Positions 1 through 11,484 of a stretch of 64,000 nt of DNA are shown here, one piece after another (within the stretch, counting starts at the first letter, position 1; each line of letters starts with the position of its first letter). The stretch lies in NCBI RefSeq assembly GCF_000143535.2, contig NC_037314.1:1550001-1614000 (forward strand), read 5' to 3'. A model generated the notes under the pieces. That model was not told the DNA's origin, searched no databases, and was given only the letters and a program-made list of their open reading frames with translations. The stretch is from Botrytis cinerea B05.10. Taxonomy: Eukaryota; Ascomycota; Leotiomycetes; Helotiales; Sclerotiniaceae. The position numbers and the translations under genes are program-made.

Positions 1-727
1 CAACTTGTCTCCAACTCATATAATCCCTCAAATTCTGAACACTGGGATATTGCACAGCTCTACCATCAAAACTAGGTAACGGTGCTGTGAGTTGCATTTC
101 CGGGCCCGGGAAATAGGTAGACCAGAAATGGACATAGTATGCTGTGAAAGTTGATACTATTGTCGTGACCAGCTTACTATAATTTGGCATCAATATTTCG
201 TTTTCGGTCAAGGACTTCCTTAAACAAAGGGCTCAGGGCAAAAGAGACATACCTTGAGCGTCTCTCAAAGAGCACACATGATTTATGGAAGACAAAACTG
301 TTATCGCCTATTTAGCAAGAATTCTCAATCAAAAAACGAAATATAAAATTAAAAACAAACCTATACTCATCACTAATCCCATAGGCAATCATAATATCGG
401 GCAATTCCATCATGACTGCCTTCGCAGCCGCATTCATCAAATCCAGCGCTCTCCGATCGTTCGGTTTCTCAAAGGCATATTTGTCTGAGAATCTATGAAC
501 TTCAGTTTCTGCTACATGATCAAGCAGTAGAGTAGCCTATGGGGCAGGGCAGGCAAAACATACTTATGAAATCCCCGACCGTCAATACGCACTACGATCC
601 ATGTATTTGGGATGAGTAGATCGGGTTGCTCAAAGGCTTTGACATATTCATATCTGAGAAATTCGTGAGCTAGGTCAATGTTTCAAAGGGGAGGGACCCA
701 ACAATCTACTTACTTTGAGTTAGCCAT
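1..727 (-). CDS. thg1: tRNA-His guanylyltransferase (Thg1), 3' end outside window
   Basis: Thg1 adds the extra G at position -1 of tRNA-His, which histidyl-tRNA synthetase needs. I assembled five exons by eye: 727-714, 653-564, 492-361, 297-253 and 176 to beyond 1; all joins keep frame. The protein starts MANSKYEYVK. It has the DGRGFHKFSD motif with Asp29, the PNDRRAL motif, and SDEYSF with Asp76 and Glu77. These are the metal-binding residues of the family, at the family numbering. A HKSC..LFERRSSKL block and a VSTFTAYYV block follow. Exon 1 is only 14 nt. The last exon is still open at base 1, so the C-terminal part is missing from the window. The motif match makes identity secure; exon ends are inferred from splice signals (GTAAGT, GTATGT, GTTTGT donors). 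Confidence 0.93.
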
Positions 728-1501
728 AGTTACTTTTCAAGGTTGATATGAGAATGTTGTCGACACGGCATGGAAGTTAGAGAGCTGAGGGGTGTGCATT
801 AAACATGCAGCGTTAGCCAAGCGAGGTCTCAGCATAGAAGGCAGCTGAGAACGGTCACTGGGTGCGTCATATTCAAATATACCACGGGCCTCTTACTCCA
901 ACGGGAGGCTCATTCAACTACTTATTTATTAGAGGGCAATTTATTGGAATTTTGAAAAGCTAGAACTTAGAGGTGCTATCTAGGTACCCATATTGGTTAA
1001 TATCAATACTGAAAAGGTCGTGTATCAACAATAACTAAAAATTGTTTAGAAAATAATTTGAATCTAGCTAAGCCCTAAGAATGAACCGGGTCATAGCTTA
1101 TTCGGTCAATCTTGAATAAGAACCCCCATCGTAATCTTTGCCTGACCAAAAAGATGCTTCTCAGAGAACCTCTACTCTTTCCTCGAGAGAGACATATAGC
1201 ACGGCAGAATGGAGTACGTTTATCTATATTCCCCGGTGTACCCATCTTGGAGAAATCTAATCTACGTGAACGTTATAGGACCTTTGCTTTGGGATATTAG
1301 AGATGTGATAGGTAATTTCCTCATAATACAAAATATAAAGTATTGATAATAACATCCCTGCGTATAGATCTGACAGAGTGAGACTAAATAAATACAATCG
1401 CGCCATCCTGAATGTTCTCATATAACCTCCTCGTTACTACATTCCCTCGCGTTCCTTAACATATACAATTTATGCATCTCCTCATCCCCATGTTCCTACC
1501 A
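728..1501. other. intergenic, no gene seen
   Basis: This gap lies between the start codon of thg1 and the stop codon of the kinase gene, so it should hold the thg1 promoter and the kinase 3' UTR. It is AT-rich. A 62-codon open frame at 1112-1300 resembles nothing I know and has no recognisable motif. Confidence 0.5.
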
Positions 1502-3367
1502 TCAATCAACCCAATGGGCCCTGCCTCTGTGATATTCTAATCTTCTCCTCTTGTACCCAGACTGCAACCAGCCTCCAAATTCCACCCTCTCTTTGTTAAC
1601 CTTGTCGATTTCCTCTTGCTCAATCACCCTTCGTCTTGCCCGATCTTGCTCCGCGTGTCTGTGCACTCCAGTTCTCAAGTTAACTTCGCGTTGTTTCTCA
1701 TCTTCCCTTCTCTGAATCATCGCTTGCTGCTCTGCAAGACTTCTCCGCACCCTGTTCCTCTCTTTCTCTAATCTACGCACCGTGAGTCCTCCTGCATATT
1801 CAAATAGAAAGTCTCTCTCCTCCGCATCTTCAATCATCCACTCCCTCTTCACCAATTCAAGGGGTTTGAATTGTCGTTGCAATTGCAATACTGGGGCCCA
1901 TTCTGGCAACTCCCTATACATGAATCTCTTCCTCTCGTTGTTGAGCTTTTGCACTCTGGTATATACCTCTACAGAGCGCGGCCTATCATTTCGGTTCAGT
2001 GTCAAGGCCCATCTAATCTGGGTTTCTAACTGTAAAGTCAAATGCTCATTTATAGGTTCGAACCTCGATTCTTTATTTCGCGCAGCAAGTAAGAGTTCTT
2101 TTTGTTCTGAATTCGCATGATGAAACTTCATAACCCTTCCAGATGAGTCTATCAAGCTGCACCCTTTGTTTGGGTAATACCCCCTCCTAGCCATCATATA
2201 TATCAGGGTGCCTACGGACCACACATCATATTTTGCACTCATCTTGTTGTCTGGTGGATCACAAGTACTATTTCCGTAATTATAGTTGCGAGTACCACGT
2301 CTGGGAAGATGTAGAGACTCGCCAAAATCTCCCAATTTGATATTCGGATATGTATTTGGGGGAGAATTTGCAGGAAGGGACTGTATGAAGATATTGTTTG
2401 ATTTAACATCACGAGCGACAGTTGTTTGTGTACGTCCCGCAAATTCTGGTTTTGTTACGTACTGGGGATGCTCGCCGTGGAGAAATGCAAGGCCGCTAAA
2501 CAATTGTTCAAAAACGTGCCACTGAGGGTTGAGATTAGTCATGTCTTGACTAAATAAAGATAGGATGGTGTTGAACTCACTATAAATCCTTCGGGTATGA
2601 ATTCGTCTCTGTCTCGAAATTCACTTACCATGTCTGAAAGAGTGCCGAGATCGCAAATCTCCAGAACAAGCATAGAAAAAGGGTTTCCCAAGTTGTCAAA
2701 TTCAGCCCAACCAGACAAGTTCATGACATTTGGGTGCCCCGATTTGATGTATTGAAGGAATGTCGTTATTTCCCTTCCACGCTTGGAGGTCAAACTCAAT
2801 GCTTTTATTTGCTTCGGATCAACAACAGAAGCATCACTGGTTCGTGTAAGAGTAGGACTATGATCTGAGCCCATTTGGTAGTCAAGGTTAGCATCCGACT
2901 CTAATCGAAGTTTGGAAATTTTGACAGCATATTTGAGCCCGGGCTGTCCCTCACTACGAGTATCTTTGTTCTCGACGAGGAAGACTAGCCCAAATGTTCC
3001 ACTGGCAATGCAGGCTTCAACTTCTATATTATCTCCTGTCAAGTTGTGTGGATTATCTTTAAGCCATTTATTCTGACGAACTGTGTTCGCACGAAATGCG
3101 CCTGCGAGCGATAAAAATTGATTAGCATTTGTACTCCTCTTCGCAAAATGAGGGGATCAAATGACATCAAAGGACTTTTTGAAGAGATTGACACTCACGC
3201 AACACCCTGACTGCCATGTAATCTGATTGATTTGTTAAATTGCTTATGCCTACATCTTCCCAAGGCTGCTCGGTGGGGCTCTCTGTGTCCAAGTCCACGT
3301 CCACGTTTACGTCCACAATAATACCTCCCGCGCCTGGCACATGACCTTCCTGTGGTGCGGCAGCCAT
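1502..3367 (-). CDS. divergent serine/threonine protein kinase
   Basis: Three exons join in frame: 3367-3199, 3101-2581 and 2521-1502, for about 569 aa. The start is the ATG of MAAAPQEGH; the open frame further upstream has no ATG. Kinase landmarks in order are a Gly-rich loop (ASGTFGLVFLVE), the ATP lysine in YAVKISK, a catalytic loop VARDVKSNN, the metal site LGDFGES, and DVWSVGTLIYM of subdomain IX. The usual HRD is ARD here, and CDPPD stands where APE is expected. Asp and Asn of the catalytic loop and the DFG Asp are kept, so activity is plausible. The last ~150 residues are Arg/Glu/Gln-rich and probably helical. The substrate and subfamily are unknown. It lies tail to tail with nothing nearby that suggests a pathway. 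Confidence 0.85.
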
Positions 3368-4368
3368 TTGTATTTTGATATACAGAGGATTCAAGATGTT
3401 GTTGTTTGGGAAGAAGTAGATTTCAAAGTTCCGTTAAACGAAACAAAATATTCAACCATGAATGTGAACAGAAGGAGGGACAAAGCCATGCTTTGAAGCC
3501 ATCTGTTTCCGGCACTATGTTGAAGCATTGATAGCAGGAAATAAACCAATAAAGCAAATGATTATAAAGGCAACACAAAGGAATCGTTATTCTGACGAAG
3601 GGATGAAGTGAGCACCAGCTGATAAAGTCATTCGTGGAAACCTGTGTCGAAAAGAAGTATTCAACTATAGCTACATGGCATAACTAATCATTAGACTTTA
3701 CATTGAGATATGAAAAGATAACAATAATCAAGCTGAATTGAAAGAAGTGTACCCACTGGATATTGAGACTAATTTGAAAGAGGACGGATAGAAACCTCCG
3801 AATGAGGAAGCTATTTTGATGATGAGCTTCGCTGCTAGACCAAGATTTCCCTTGGCAATGAAACTTTGTGATGCAAAAGAGGCATTACTAGCATAAAACC
3901 TCCCTATTACTCAAATAATTATTTCTCAGCATTTCATTCTCTTAAATAATGAGCCACCACCTCCATCTAAAATTCAAAGGGCCACTTAAATTTAAACTAT
4001 CTTATTGGTATTCCATAGACATATCAGTGACGCAGTCCTTACTAAGAAGACCATACGATTTGAACAGACAATGATAGGTCTTCAAAATTAAATTAAAGAG
4101 TAACAAATTTCATGGATAAGAGCGCTTGCACACTCATGTAATCGACAGGAAGATGCAAGAGAATAATAGCGAAAGAGAAAATACATGTGCGCAGAAAGCG
4201 TATTCAGATGGTCAGGAATAGACTGAATGTGCCCATGAGTTCTCAAACAGGGGATAGTCAACGAAGAACATAGAATAAATACAAAATGAACCTTTTCATT
4301 TGATCTCACGGTCAACTCTTCAGCTTTGTATCAGCGTGCATTTCTTTTCAAAGACTGAAGGTCTAAAC
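3368..4368. other. intergenic, no gene seen
   Basis: This holds the 5' region of the kinase gene and the 3' region of the IFI6-like gene, both on the minus strand. It is AT-rich. The one 75-codon minus-strand open frame (4088-4315) has no motif or splice context, and I do not call it. Confidence 0.5.
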
Positions 4369-5012
4369 TTAATTTAATCTATCTCCGTAGGATTGAAATA
4401 AAGAAAACCATGAATTGCGTTGCACGTTCCCTTGTCGAGATTGCCAAGATGCCGCATTCGATCCTACAGTTCTGTCAGTACTTATACCGATATGTAACCG
4501 ATCAAATTCTGCTTACCAGGAGTTACACCTTTACCAAATCCAAATACTTTCAATAGAGCACGGATAGGCCAGAAGGGCCCGAATACCACAGCCAGTGCTG
4601 CCCAGGCTCCAAAAATGCTGCTATATGGGTGCTGGCGAACGATGGGCCCCAAGGCGGCTAACACTGTTGTTGCAGAATGCTTAGGATGCTCGAGAGCATT
4701 CATACCCGCTTTCTTTGCGGTGCTCAAATGTCTCGGAGCATCCTGATATAATTGTCCTGCCACACCCTTCGCGGTGCTTAGATGCTTGGGGGCATCCTGA
4801 TACAACTGCTCTGCCGCTATTCTGGATCTTTCCATGAGGACTGGTGTTTTCTCCATAGCAGAATTGAGAACAGGTTGAACCTTGGCAGCAGCAATCACGG
4901 CAGCGTCTTTCCCTCTTTCATATGCTCCTGGAGCATTCTCAAGTACATACTGAACTGCTCTTTGAGCATCTGCCACGGCTCTCGCATAGATTGTCGATAT
5001 GTTGTCAGACAT
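4369..5012 (-). CDS. IFI6/IFI27 (ISG12)-like small membrane protein
   Basis: Two exons join in frame: 5012 down to the donor GTAAGC at 4524/4523, and 4463-4369. The intron has a CTGAC branch site and a TGTAG acceptor. The N-terminal ~110 residues are Ala/Lys-rich and amphipathic, with a twice-repeated QLYQDAP(K/R)HLSTAK segment. A hydrophobic Gly/Ala-rich segment (FGAWAALAVVFGPFWPI) follows. The second exon supplies GSNAASWQSRQGN...WFSLFQSYG, which resembles the end of the Ifi-6-16 family (G-SIAASWQS-GNV). Animal members sit in mitochondrial or inner membranes and affect apoptosis; fungal members are uncharacterised. Family assignment rests on the C-terminal motif remembered from the family, so it is likely, not certain. 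Confidence 0.72.
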
Positions 5013-5667
5013 TACCGATGTGTGATGATGGTGGCGATGGTGATATATTAGAGGTGAAGTTGAAATTTCAAGTAAATAACGTCAGACCACAAGGCAAACA
5101 CAACATTGAAGGGTGACATGGCATACTGCGGGGTACCACAGCCACTACTGACCCGTCCACTCTGCTGCTATATACTTTATATGCAGTAGAACACCACGTG
5201 GCTTGCTTTCGACCACTCGGTCTCCGCCAATGTTTCAAATGGTCTGAAGGCCGTTTGTCTAATGTGGTGATGGATATGACATCTCGCATATGTAAGGTAC
5301 AGCAATATCGAAGACTTGAGATCTTGAGTCGAGCACGGACCTTTAGTACTAGAATCAATGACCGCCAATCATAATCCAACCACCCCGGAAGCGAGCTTAC
5401 ATCCACGTGACACCGCCCTGCATTTCCCCAAATTTACAAGGTGCAAGTGCCAAACGTTTATTAGTCCTTCTCCACCCTTCCCCTTCCCCTTCCCTCTCCA
5501 CCTTCCCTTCTCTAATCTCTAATCTTATTAATAAGTCAATTTGTCTCAATACATCCATCCCACTTCTTGCTTCATAATTCTATCTCTTCCTACATATCGC
5601 CTACTCTAGAAATCTCACAATGCACATTTAGTCTTTCCTCGAAGATTGATACAATAATCCATATACA
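5013..5667. promoter_or_regulatory. shared upstream region of two divergent genes
   Basis: This 655-bp gap separates the start codons of the IFI6-like gene (minus) and the RlpA-like gene (plus). A pyrimidine-rich CCTTCCCCTTCC stretch near 5470-5515 lies about 150-200 bp before the plus-strand ATG, typical of fungal promoters. Open frames here on the minus strand have no motif. Confidence 0.45.
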
Positions 5668-6500
5668 ATGGCAACCACGATCCATGAAACTCCAGAATGG
5701 GAGACTCCAACACCCAAAAAATCCTTCCTCGACAAATACAATCTCTTTTCAAAACCGCAATCGACCCTTCCTACCACGAAAGAGGGATCTTCGGATTCAT
5801 CGGGGAATGCTGTTGCGACAGAAACCTTTGGAAAACATACGTTGGTTGAGCGATTCAATAATGTATTGCCTGCGAATCGCACATATTTTGGACGGAGTCG
5901 CAAGGTGCTTCTGTTGATTGTAGGAGGTGCAATTCTATTATTACTTGCTTTGATTCTGGGGTTGGGCCTTGGTCTTGGCTTGAAGCATTCATCGTATGTG
6001 TATTTAGCAATTCATTACATGCCAATTGCTCATCGCTCTGAGATTCTTTGTGCATGAACTGTCCTTGCACAACGAATTACTTCTTCAGAATTTGCAATTC
6101 TATTGGCCGGAATCGCATACTAATCTATCAATGAAGGTCGAAAGCGTTACCTCTTCCATCAAATGGTGGTATATTCACAGGAGACCTTACATATTATGCA
6201 CCCGGTCTCGGCGCATGTGGAATTACATCCTCATCATCTGAATCCATCTGCGCCGTGTCCCACATCATCTTTGATGCCGCTTCAACAAGTTCGAACCCTA
6301 ATGCCAATCCTCTTTGCGGGAGAAAGATCAGAATCACTCGACAGAAAGCATCGGGAAGCGGAAACAATACTGTTGATGTAACGGTTGTTGATAGATGTGT
6401 TGGATGCAAAGCCGAGGATTTGGACTTGAGCATAACGGTTTTCGAAAAGTTGGCATTGGAAGCAGAGGGCAGAGTTACAGGAAGTTGGGCTTGGCTATAG
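5668..6500 (+). CDS. membrane-anchored RlpA/expansin-like double-psi beta-barrel protein
   Basis: Two exons join in frame: 5668-5993 and 6137-6500, giving about 229 aa. The intron has a textbook TACTAAT branch site and ends ATGAAG. There is no N-terminal signal peptide. A cytoplasmic tail of ~85 residues leads into a strong transmembrane helix (KVLLLIVGGAILLLLALILGL) in a type II layout. The extracellular part starts with GDLTYYAPGLGACG, continues with a Cys-containing ICAVSH and VDVTVVDRCVGC, then the DLDLS segment typical of the fold, and ends ..GSWAWL. Related proteins (barwin/expansin/RlpA) act on or bind the cell wall. Cerato-platanin or expansin function is not shown. Role inferred: wall-associated, non-enzymatic or weakly lytic. 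Confidence 0.85.
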
Positions 6501-7890
6501 TGAGCTACAAAGCGGGACAAATTTTGAGCGATGTCATTTAATGTTAGAATACCCCGGATTTTCATCTTGTTCTTTTTTTGCGGGGGTTTAGTATACGATT
6601 CATGATGGATGTTGTGGTTTTGATCTGGCTGCGGAGATACCCTTGGTTTTGGTATAACTTGAATCACAATATCGTGATTAGATATTCTAGTGGATACATA
6701 ATAATATTATTGGCCAAATTTAGAGCGGTCAGCAAGTTTCGTCTCATCATCAGCATTTTCAGACTTTCCACGTCTCTTTAGATCCCGTGAGAAGAATACG
6801 GTGATACATTTGGAGGTTCTATGCACTGCGGATAAGAAAGAGTCATGTTACAGATCTCTCAATATCATGAAGGTAAAGCAATAGTTTTGCAATGTCTGAT
6901 ATTATTTTACCCGGGAGAGATGATGAGATGATGAGATGACGAAAAGCGAGTAGAGGAGACGGTAAGAGTCTTAGCCGTAGTTGAATAGAGAGTGAAACGA
7001 ACGACATTGATTGGTAAGGTTGTTTAGGGGAGAGCTTCAGTAAGGAGGCTCTCTAGTATGCAGCTTCTATAATTCCAACTCCAACATTTCTATGGTGGAG
7101 GAGGAAGGATACAGGTTATCAAGGGCATAGCAATGCGGGTGAAACTTGGATAGTTGTGATAAAGTTATGGGCGTCGATAGTGAGAGGTAAGGGAATGCAG
7201 AAGTACACTTCATTACTTTTCCAGCCATGAGTTCATCGGCTTGAGTTAATGAATAAAACTTGCTTCTCTCCAATATAAAGCAGTCATATCCCTTCTATTC
7301 TCAACGGGTATCTTCAACTCACCATAGTAGAACCCCTCTTCGCCCTTCAAATCGATTCAACATCTAACACAGGATAAGTATCACAGTCACGTGGTATCTC
7401 GATCCATGTGTCCAAAGTGGATTTCGACAATTTAGCTTCTCACCTCACCGTCAAGACGACTCCGTAAACAACCTTGTAAAAATGGAGCAGCCCCCGCAGT
7501 TGAAACAGTCCTGCGGTCCGATGCAACCGCTAACAATGTACACGAGTCCTTAGATCAGATCGTCCGGCATATAAAGCTTGGCATCGCTCCTCGATATTCA
7601 CACTTCTGTACACCATCACTCTTTTTTTTTGGCTCAAGAGTTCTTCTCGTATTATACTGCTGTTTGACTGGATTTGTTTTGTCGTGTTGGCTTTTGCATG
7701 GTTGGATAGTTACATAATATAAATTGGATTTATTTTTGGTCACCGCTGGTTTGTATCGATCTCCTTTTTCTTGTTGACAGGAACTTTCTAATATTATATA
7801 GACATTATTTTGAAACGATACGGACAATTTTGGATGCAGCATCACACAATTTCCGGTATTCAATAACACCCATCTAAAAAATCATCCATC
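6501..7890. other. intergenic, no gene seen
   Basis: This is 3' region of the RlpA-like gene and 5' region of the phospholipase gene. It is AT-rich with short direct repeats (ATGATGAGATGATGAGATGACG near 6920) and a T-rich run at about 7620. No open frame here shows a domain. Confidence 0.5.
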
Positions 7891-9886
7891 ATGGCCTGGA
7901 TATCAAGAGGCCAATCCAGTTTCGTCCAAGACACCCCCGGCGGACACACATCCGCGGTCCCTGCCGTCGCCACCCACCGCGGTTCCCTCTGGTGTCTCTG
8001 GAGCGACCCATCCGGCGACCTCTACTATGCCACCGGCGACAACGACACCTTCCAGCCGCGAATCCGTTTTCCCGACCAAGGAATCCCTGTCATGGCCGAG
8101 CTTCTCGGTCGTCTACATGCCGTGATCGTCAGAGCAGATGGGGCAATCGCTCACTATGAATATGACGATGTAGAGAAATCATGGACGGATGCTACTCTTC
8201 TGGATAAGCAAATAGGACTCTGGACAAATACTACCCCGGCGCTGATCAGTCATCACAATAACTTGGTACTGGTGTACATCCAGAATTCCTATTTGTATTA
8301 TTCAACATGGACGCTAGGTTCTGAAGATCAACCAGAATGGAAGTATCCCCAGGAAGTAAGCGGGATAAACAAAGTATCTGGAATCCCCGCGGTGTTTGTG
8401 TTGAATGGGGATTTGCACGCTCTTTGTTCTTCTGCGGAGGAGGATCATGTGATTCTCGGATTCAAATATTCGTTGTCGGAAGATGTGTGGAATGGCTGTG
8501 ATGATGTTAGCGAGGGGAAAGCAGCGCAGGGCGTGTCTGCTACTTCTTATGGTGATAGTGCGTTTTTGGCTTTTCAGGAAAATGGCCCGGGAGATACTTC
8601 GCATGTGATTTATATGAGCGAGTATAGAGATGGGATGTGGCATCCTCAAGAAGCTATTGCGGGACAGACTTCGTTTGATCCTCCGCAGTTGGCAGTGCTG
8701 AATGGGAGGGTGAATTGCATATTCAATTCGAATGATGATAGTAGGGAGCTGCTGTGGTATTCTAGATCTTTGCTAGATTACTCGATGAGCTCTTGGATGG
8801 CGGAACTTCCAGATGATACTTTGCTATCAGATATGAGTATCCCCGGAACCCACGATAGTAAGATATCTCTCCCTTTCTACCCGAGTATTATCGTTTAAAA
8901 AACATTCTTCTAACAAACCTCCACCCCAGGCTGCGCAGAATCCAACATCCCCTTCGTGCGCACCCAATACCTCTCCATCGCCTCCCAACTCACCGCCGGT
9001 ATCCGCTTTCTCGATCTCCGCGTGCGCGTCCACACCGAAGACGGACAGCTCTACATGTACCACGGCGGCATCCCCATCAACCTACCTTTCTATCTCAAAT
9101 TCGATTTCGTCATGCAGGAAGTTTTTGATTTCCTCTCTCAACACAGCCAAGAAACAATTCTGATCTCGATCAAAAATGACGATACGTCCAACAAAGAACC
9201 CCCCGAGGTATTCTACAGCGCAGTCGCGAAACACATAACATCCATCCCGTCTTATCCTTCTGGGGCTCCTCGCTGGCTCACGGCGAATAACCCCGAAACG
9301 CTGGGCGATGCGCGGGGAAAGGCAGTTTTGCTGCGTCGTTATGAATGCGCTGCTAATCTATCTGCCGAGGAAAAAATGGGCTTAGATCTCAGTGGCTGGC
9401 TAGATAACAATCCCGATTTCACGCTCGAAACAGAAAGCGGCGTAACAGTCCATCTCCAAGATAAATGGGAGTATTCTGACATCATCCCGCTCAAGGGATT
9501 GGTAGAGAGTAAATACGAATACGTCGTGCGGATGCTGGAGAAAGCGCGAGAGGGGGCGAGGGAAGAATGGTTTATTAATTTTGTGTCTGCGGTTGGGGAT
9601 CCGGTGCGGAAGGGGGAGGTAGCGGAGAGTCATGTATGTTTCTTCATTTTCTTTTTTCGCATTCTTTTATCTTCCTATGAGAAATCACTAACACAAAGTC
9701 TTTCAGTGGATAGCAGTAGGCGCGCACAGTAAATTCATCGGTACTTTTGTTCAAGGCATCAATCCGACGCTCCGCTTAAACTTTGATTGGGGAATCAAGA
9801 AACGATATGGGATTATTCCTATGGACTATCCAGAACTGCCGAAAGATTCGGATTTGGTGGCGTTGATTATTGGGTCTAATATGTAG
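7891..9886 (+). CDS. PI-PLC X-domain phospholipase with lectin-like N-terminal half
   Basis: Three exons join in frame: 7891-8857, 8930-9633 and 9707-9886, for about 616 aa. The C-terminal half is a bacterial-type phosphatidylinositol phospholipase C X domain: MSIPGTHDS with catalytic His321, GIRFLDLRVR, MYHGG with the second His367, and ETILISIKND. There is no Y domain, EF hand or C2 domain. Residues ~1-310 hold repeated PALxxxxxxLxxVYxxxxxxLYY-type units with Trp, like fungal fucose-lectin or sialidase-type beta-propellers; this part may bind glycans. No signal peptide is visible, so it is either cytosolic or secreted unconventionally. Expected reaction is cleavage of PI or a glycosyl-PI to diacylglycerol and inositol phosphate. 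The domain call is firm; the substrate is not. Confidence 0.88.
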
Positions 9887-10035
9887 AAGAGGGATCGAGA
9901 AACAATTTATTACTGTAAATCTTGAGTTCAGAAAAGGCAAAAATTGTTCTGTTGGGAATATTCCATGACACTCTCAAGCCATAGGTTATAATTCAAGGAA
10001 ATGAGATTACCCAACCTTCATGAATCGTATTAGAC

Positions 10036-10714
10036 ATTCAATACCTTCCATTCAATTTGAGGAAGTCATGGTATTTCACCATCATGTGGTGAATTCGTGG
10101 AGCTCCTCAGAAAATGTCTAAACTTCGAGTCTTGCATTGTATCCGGCTTAATCACCGATTCGGATACACTTCAGTTGCTTGAGAAAGACATTCCGGATAC
10201 GTCGTCTGCTAGCCAAAACAGCAAAGTCGCACTACAAATTGCTCTCAAAAGATTCACCGCCTGGCTCTCCAGTTGCCACAAGTCTAATCAAGTTAGCATC
10301 AAAACCAACTATCCAGCTGCGAGATACGACTCGACCGACCTCCAAGTGATGATATGGGCATATGGCAGCACGCAGGATTGCAGGTGGATGGAAAGTGCCT
10401 AAAAAGCAGCGGATTTGAGAAAGCCATGGGTGTACTATAATTATTTGTGTGTTCGAGCTTCCTGTGAAGCGGCTTTCTCAATTACAGGAAGAAATATCCG
10501 ACGTGGGGTGGACAAATCTTTCGTCGGTAAAAGGCACAATGCTATCGATGACTGCAAGCATCAGATACTCTATCTGACCAAGTGTCGTGAAGCACTTCGG
10601 GGACTGCAAAACTCTGCTATTGCTCCATCTCCTGTTGAAACGACACCAGAGTCTTCAGTGAAACGACCCAAGACTGTATTAGATGACAATCGTTCCAGAA
10701 TGGGTTTAGACTAG
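10036..10714 (+). pseudogene. relic of a DEDDh 3'-5' exonuclease (Rv2179c-like)
   Basis: A single frame from about 10079 to 10714 reads like the C-terminal two thirds of an Rv2179c-like exonuclease. It has TDSDTLQ, an AL..F..WL helix, a WAYGSTQD segment where the family has W-x-G-x-x-x-D, then KPW.YYN..CVR and the final RHNAIDDCKHQ motif with the DEDDh His and Asp. A TAA at 10400-10402 breaks the frame between GSTQD and KPW; family alignment suggests an aromatic codon there. The preceding DxE part is absent: an IQFEE-like piece near 10050 is in another frame. So there are at least two lesions plus a missing start. An intron around the TAA is possible but no good sites are seen. Confidence 0.7.
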
Positions 10715-11484
10715 CAGCGAGCTTCTGGCGAACCGGACAGACCAGCATCGATGCCTACAGGAAGCGAGAACCATTGAATGACACTCGACTGGAATGATTT
10801 CGACTTCAACATTGCAGTCCGGATTTTCCAGCTGACAGAATTCTCGTGAAGGTACGTTGTCTTTCGCCGGGATCAAGACATTCCTCCCCAAGGAGAAAGA
10901 GTTATACGAGTCGCTGGAATCAATCTCGTCTCATGGAGACTATTCATTGCCATGCATTTGGCCCAGCAAATGATGGGAATTTATCGTGGAGCTAGCTAGA
11001 ATGATTTTAATCTAGTTCTAATACAACCTTCTAGCACACACCGCCATGTGCCGTTTGAATATGAAACTTATCGTTGTGAGACAAGCAGATTCGTTTATCT
11101 TTCTATGTTCTCAGTGATTTCGTTATTGTAAAGTAGCTCGCACTTCCCTTATTTTGCCAGTGTGCATCTTGCTTCAGGTCTACATTTCACGTGGAACAAT
11201 TTAGCCTAAGCCCGGATTCATATGCTGGGGACGCCTTTCGAGTGGGGTAAGAAGTCAAGAAGGTCTAGAGTGCTGATTGGTAATTTCATATTTATAACAC
11301 TCAAGCATCCAGTAATATAATAATAAAGTGTGTCACTGACAACACGTCTGGTGGATATATCGTCTTGTAATTATTACTCATTCTTCAGAACGTCACTTCG
11401 ATCAAAAAACACCAAATTATAAAGGATTGAATTATCTCGAGTACAATCGAATACATTTCATTCGGATACCGCCATACCATAACC
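10715..11484. other. intergenic, no gene seen
   Basis: This follows the exonuclease relic and contains the promoter of the RidA-family gene. AT-rich, no domain-bearing frame on either strand. Confidence 0.5.

Noticed and set aside
3368..3394. Longer N-terminus of the kinase (NPLYIKIQ..)
   Set aside because: It begins with a TTG, not an ATG; MAAAPQ at 3367 is the first ATG in frame.
5068..5406. 112-codon minus frame between two divergent genes
   Set aside because: No motif, and it lies in what should be promoter DNA; its overlapping second frame is just as open.
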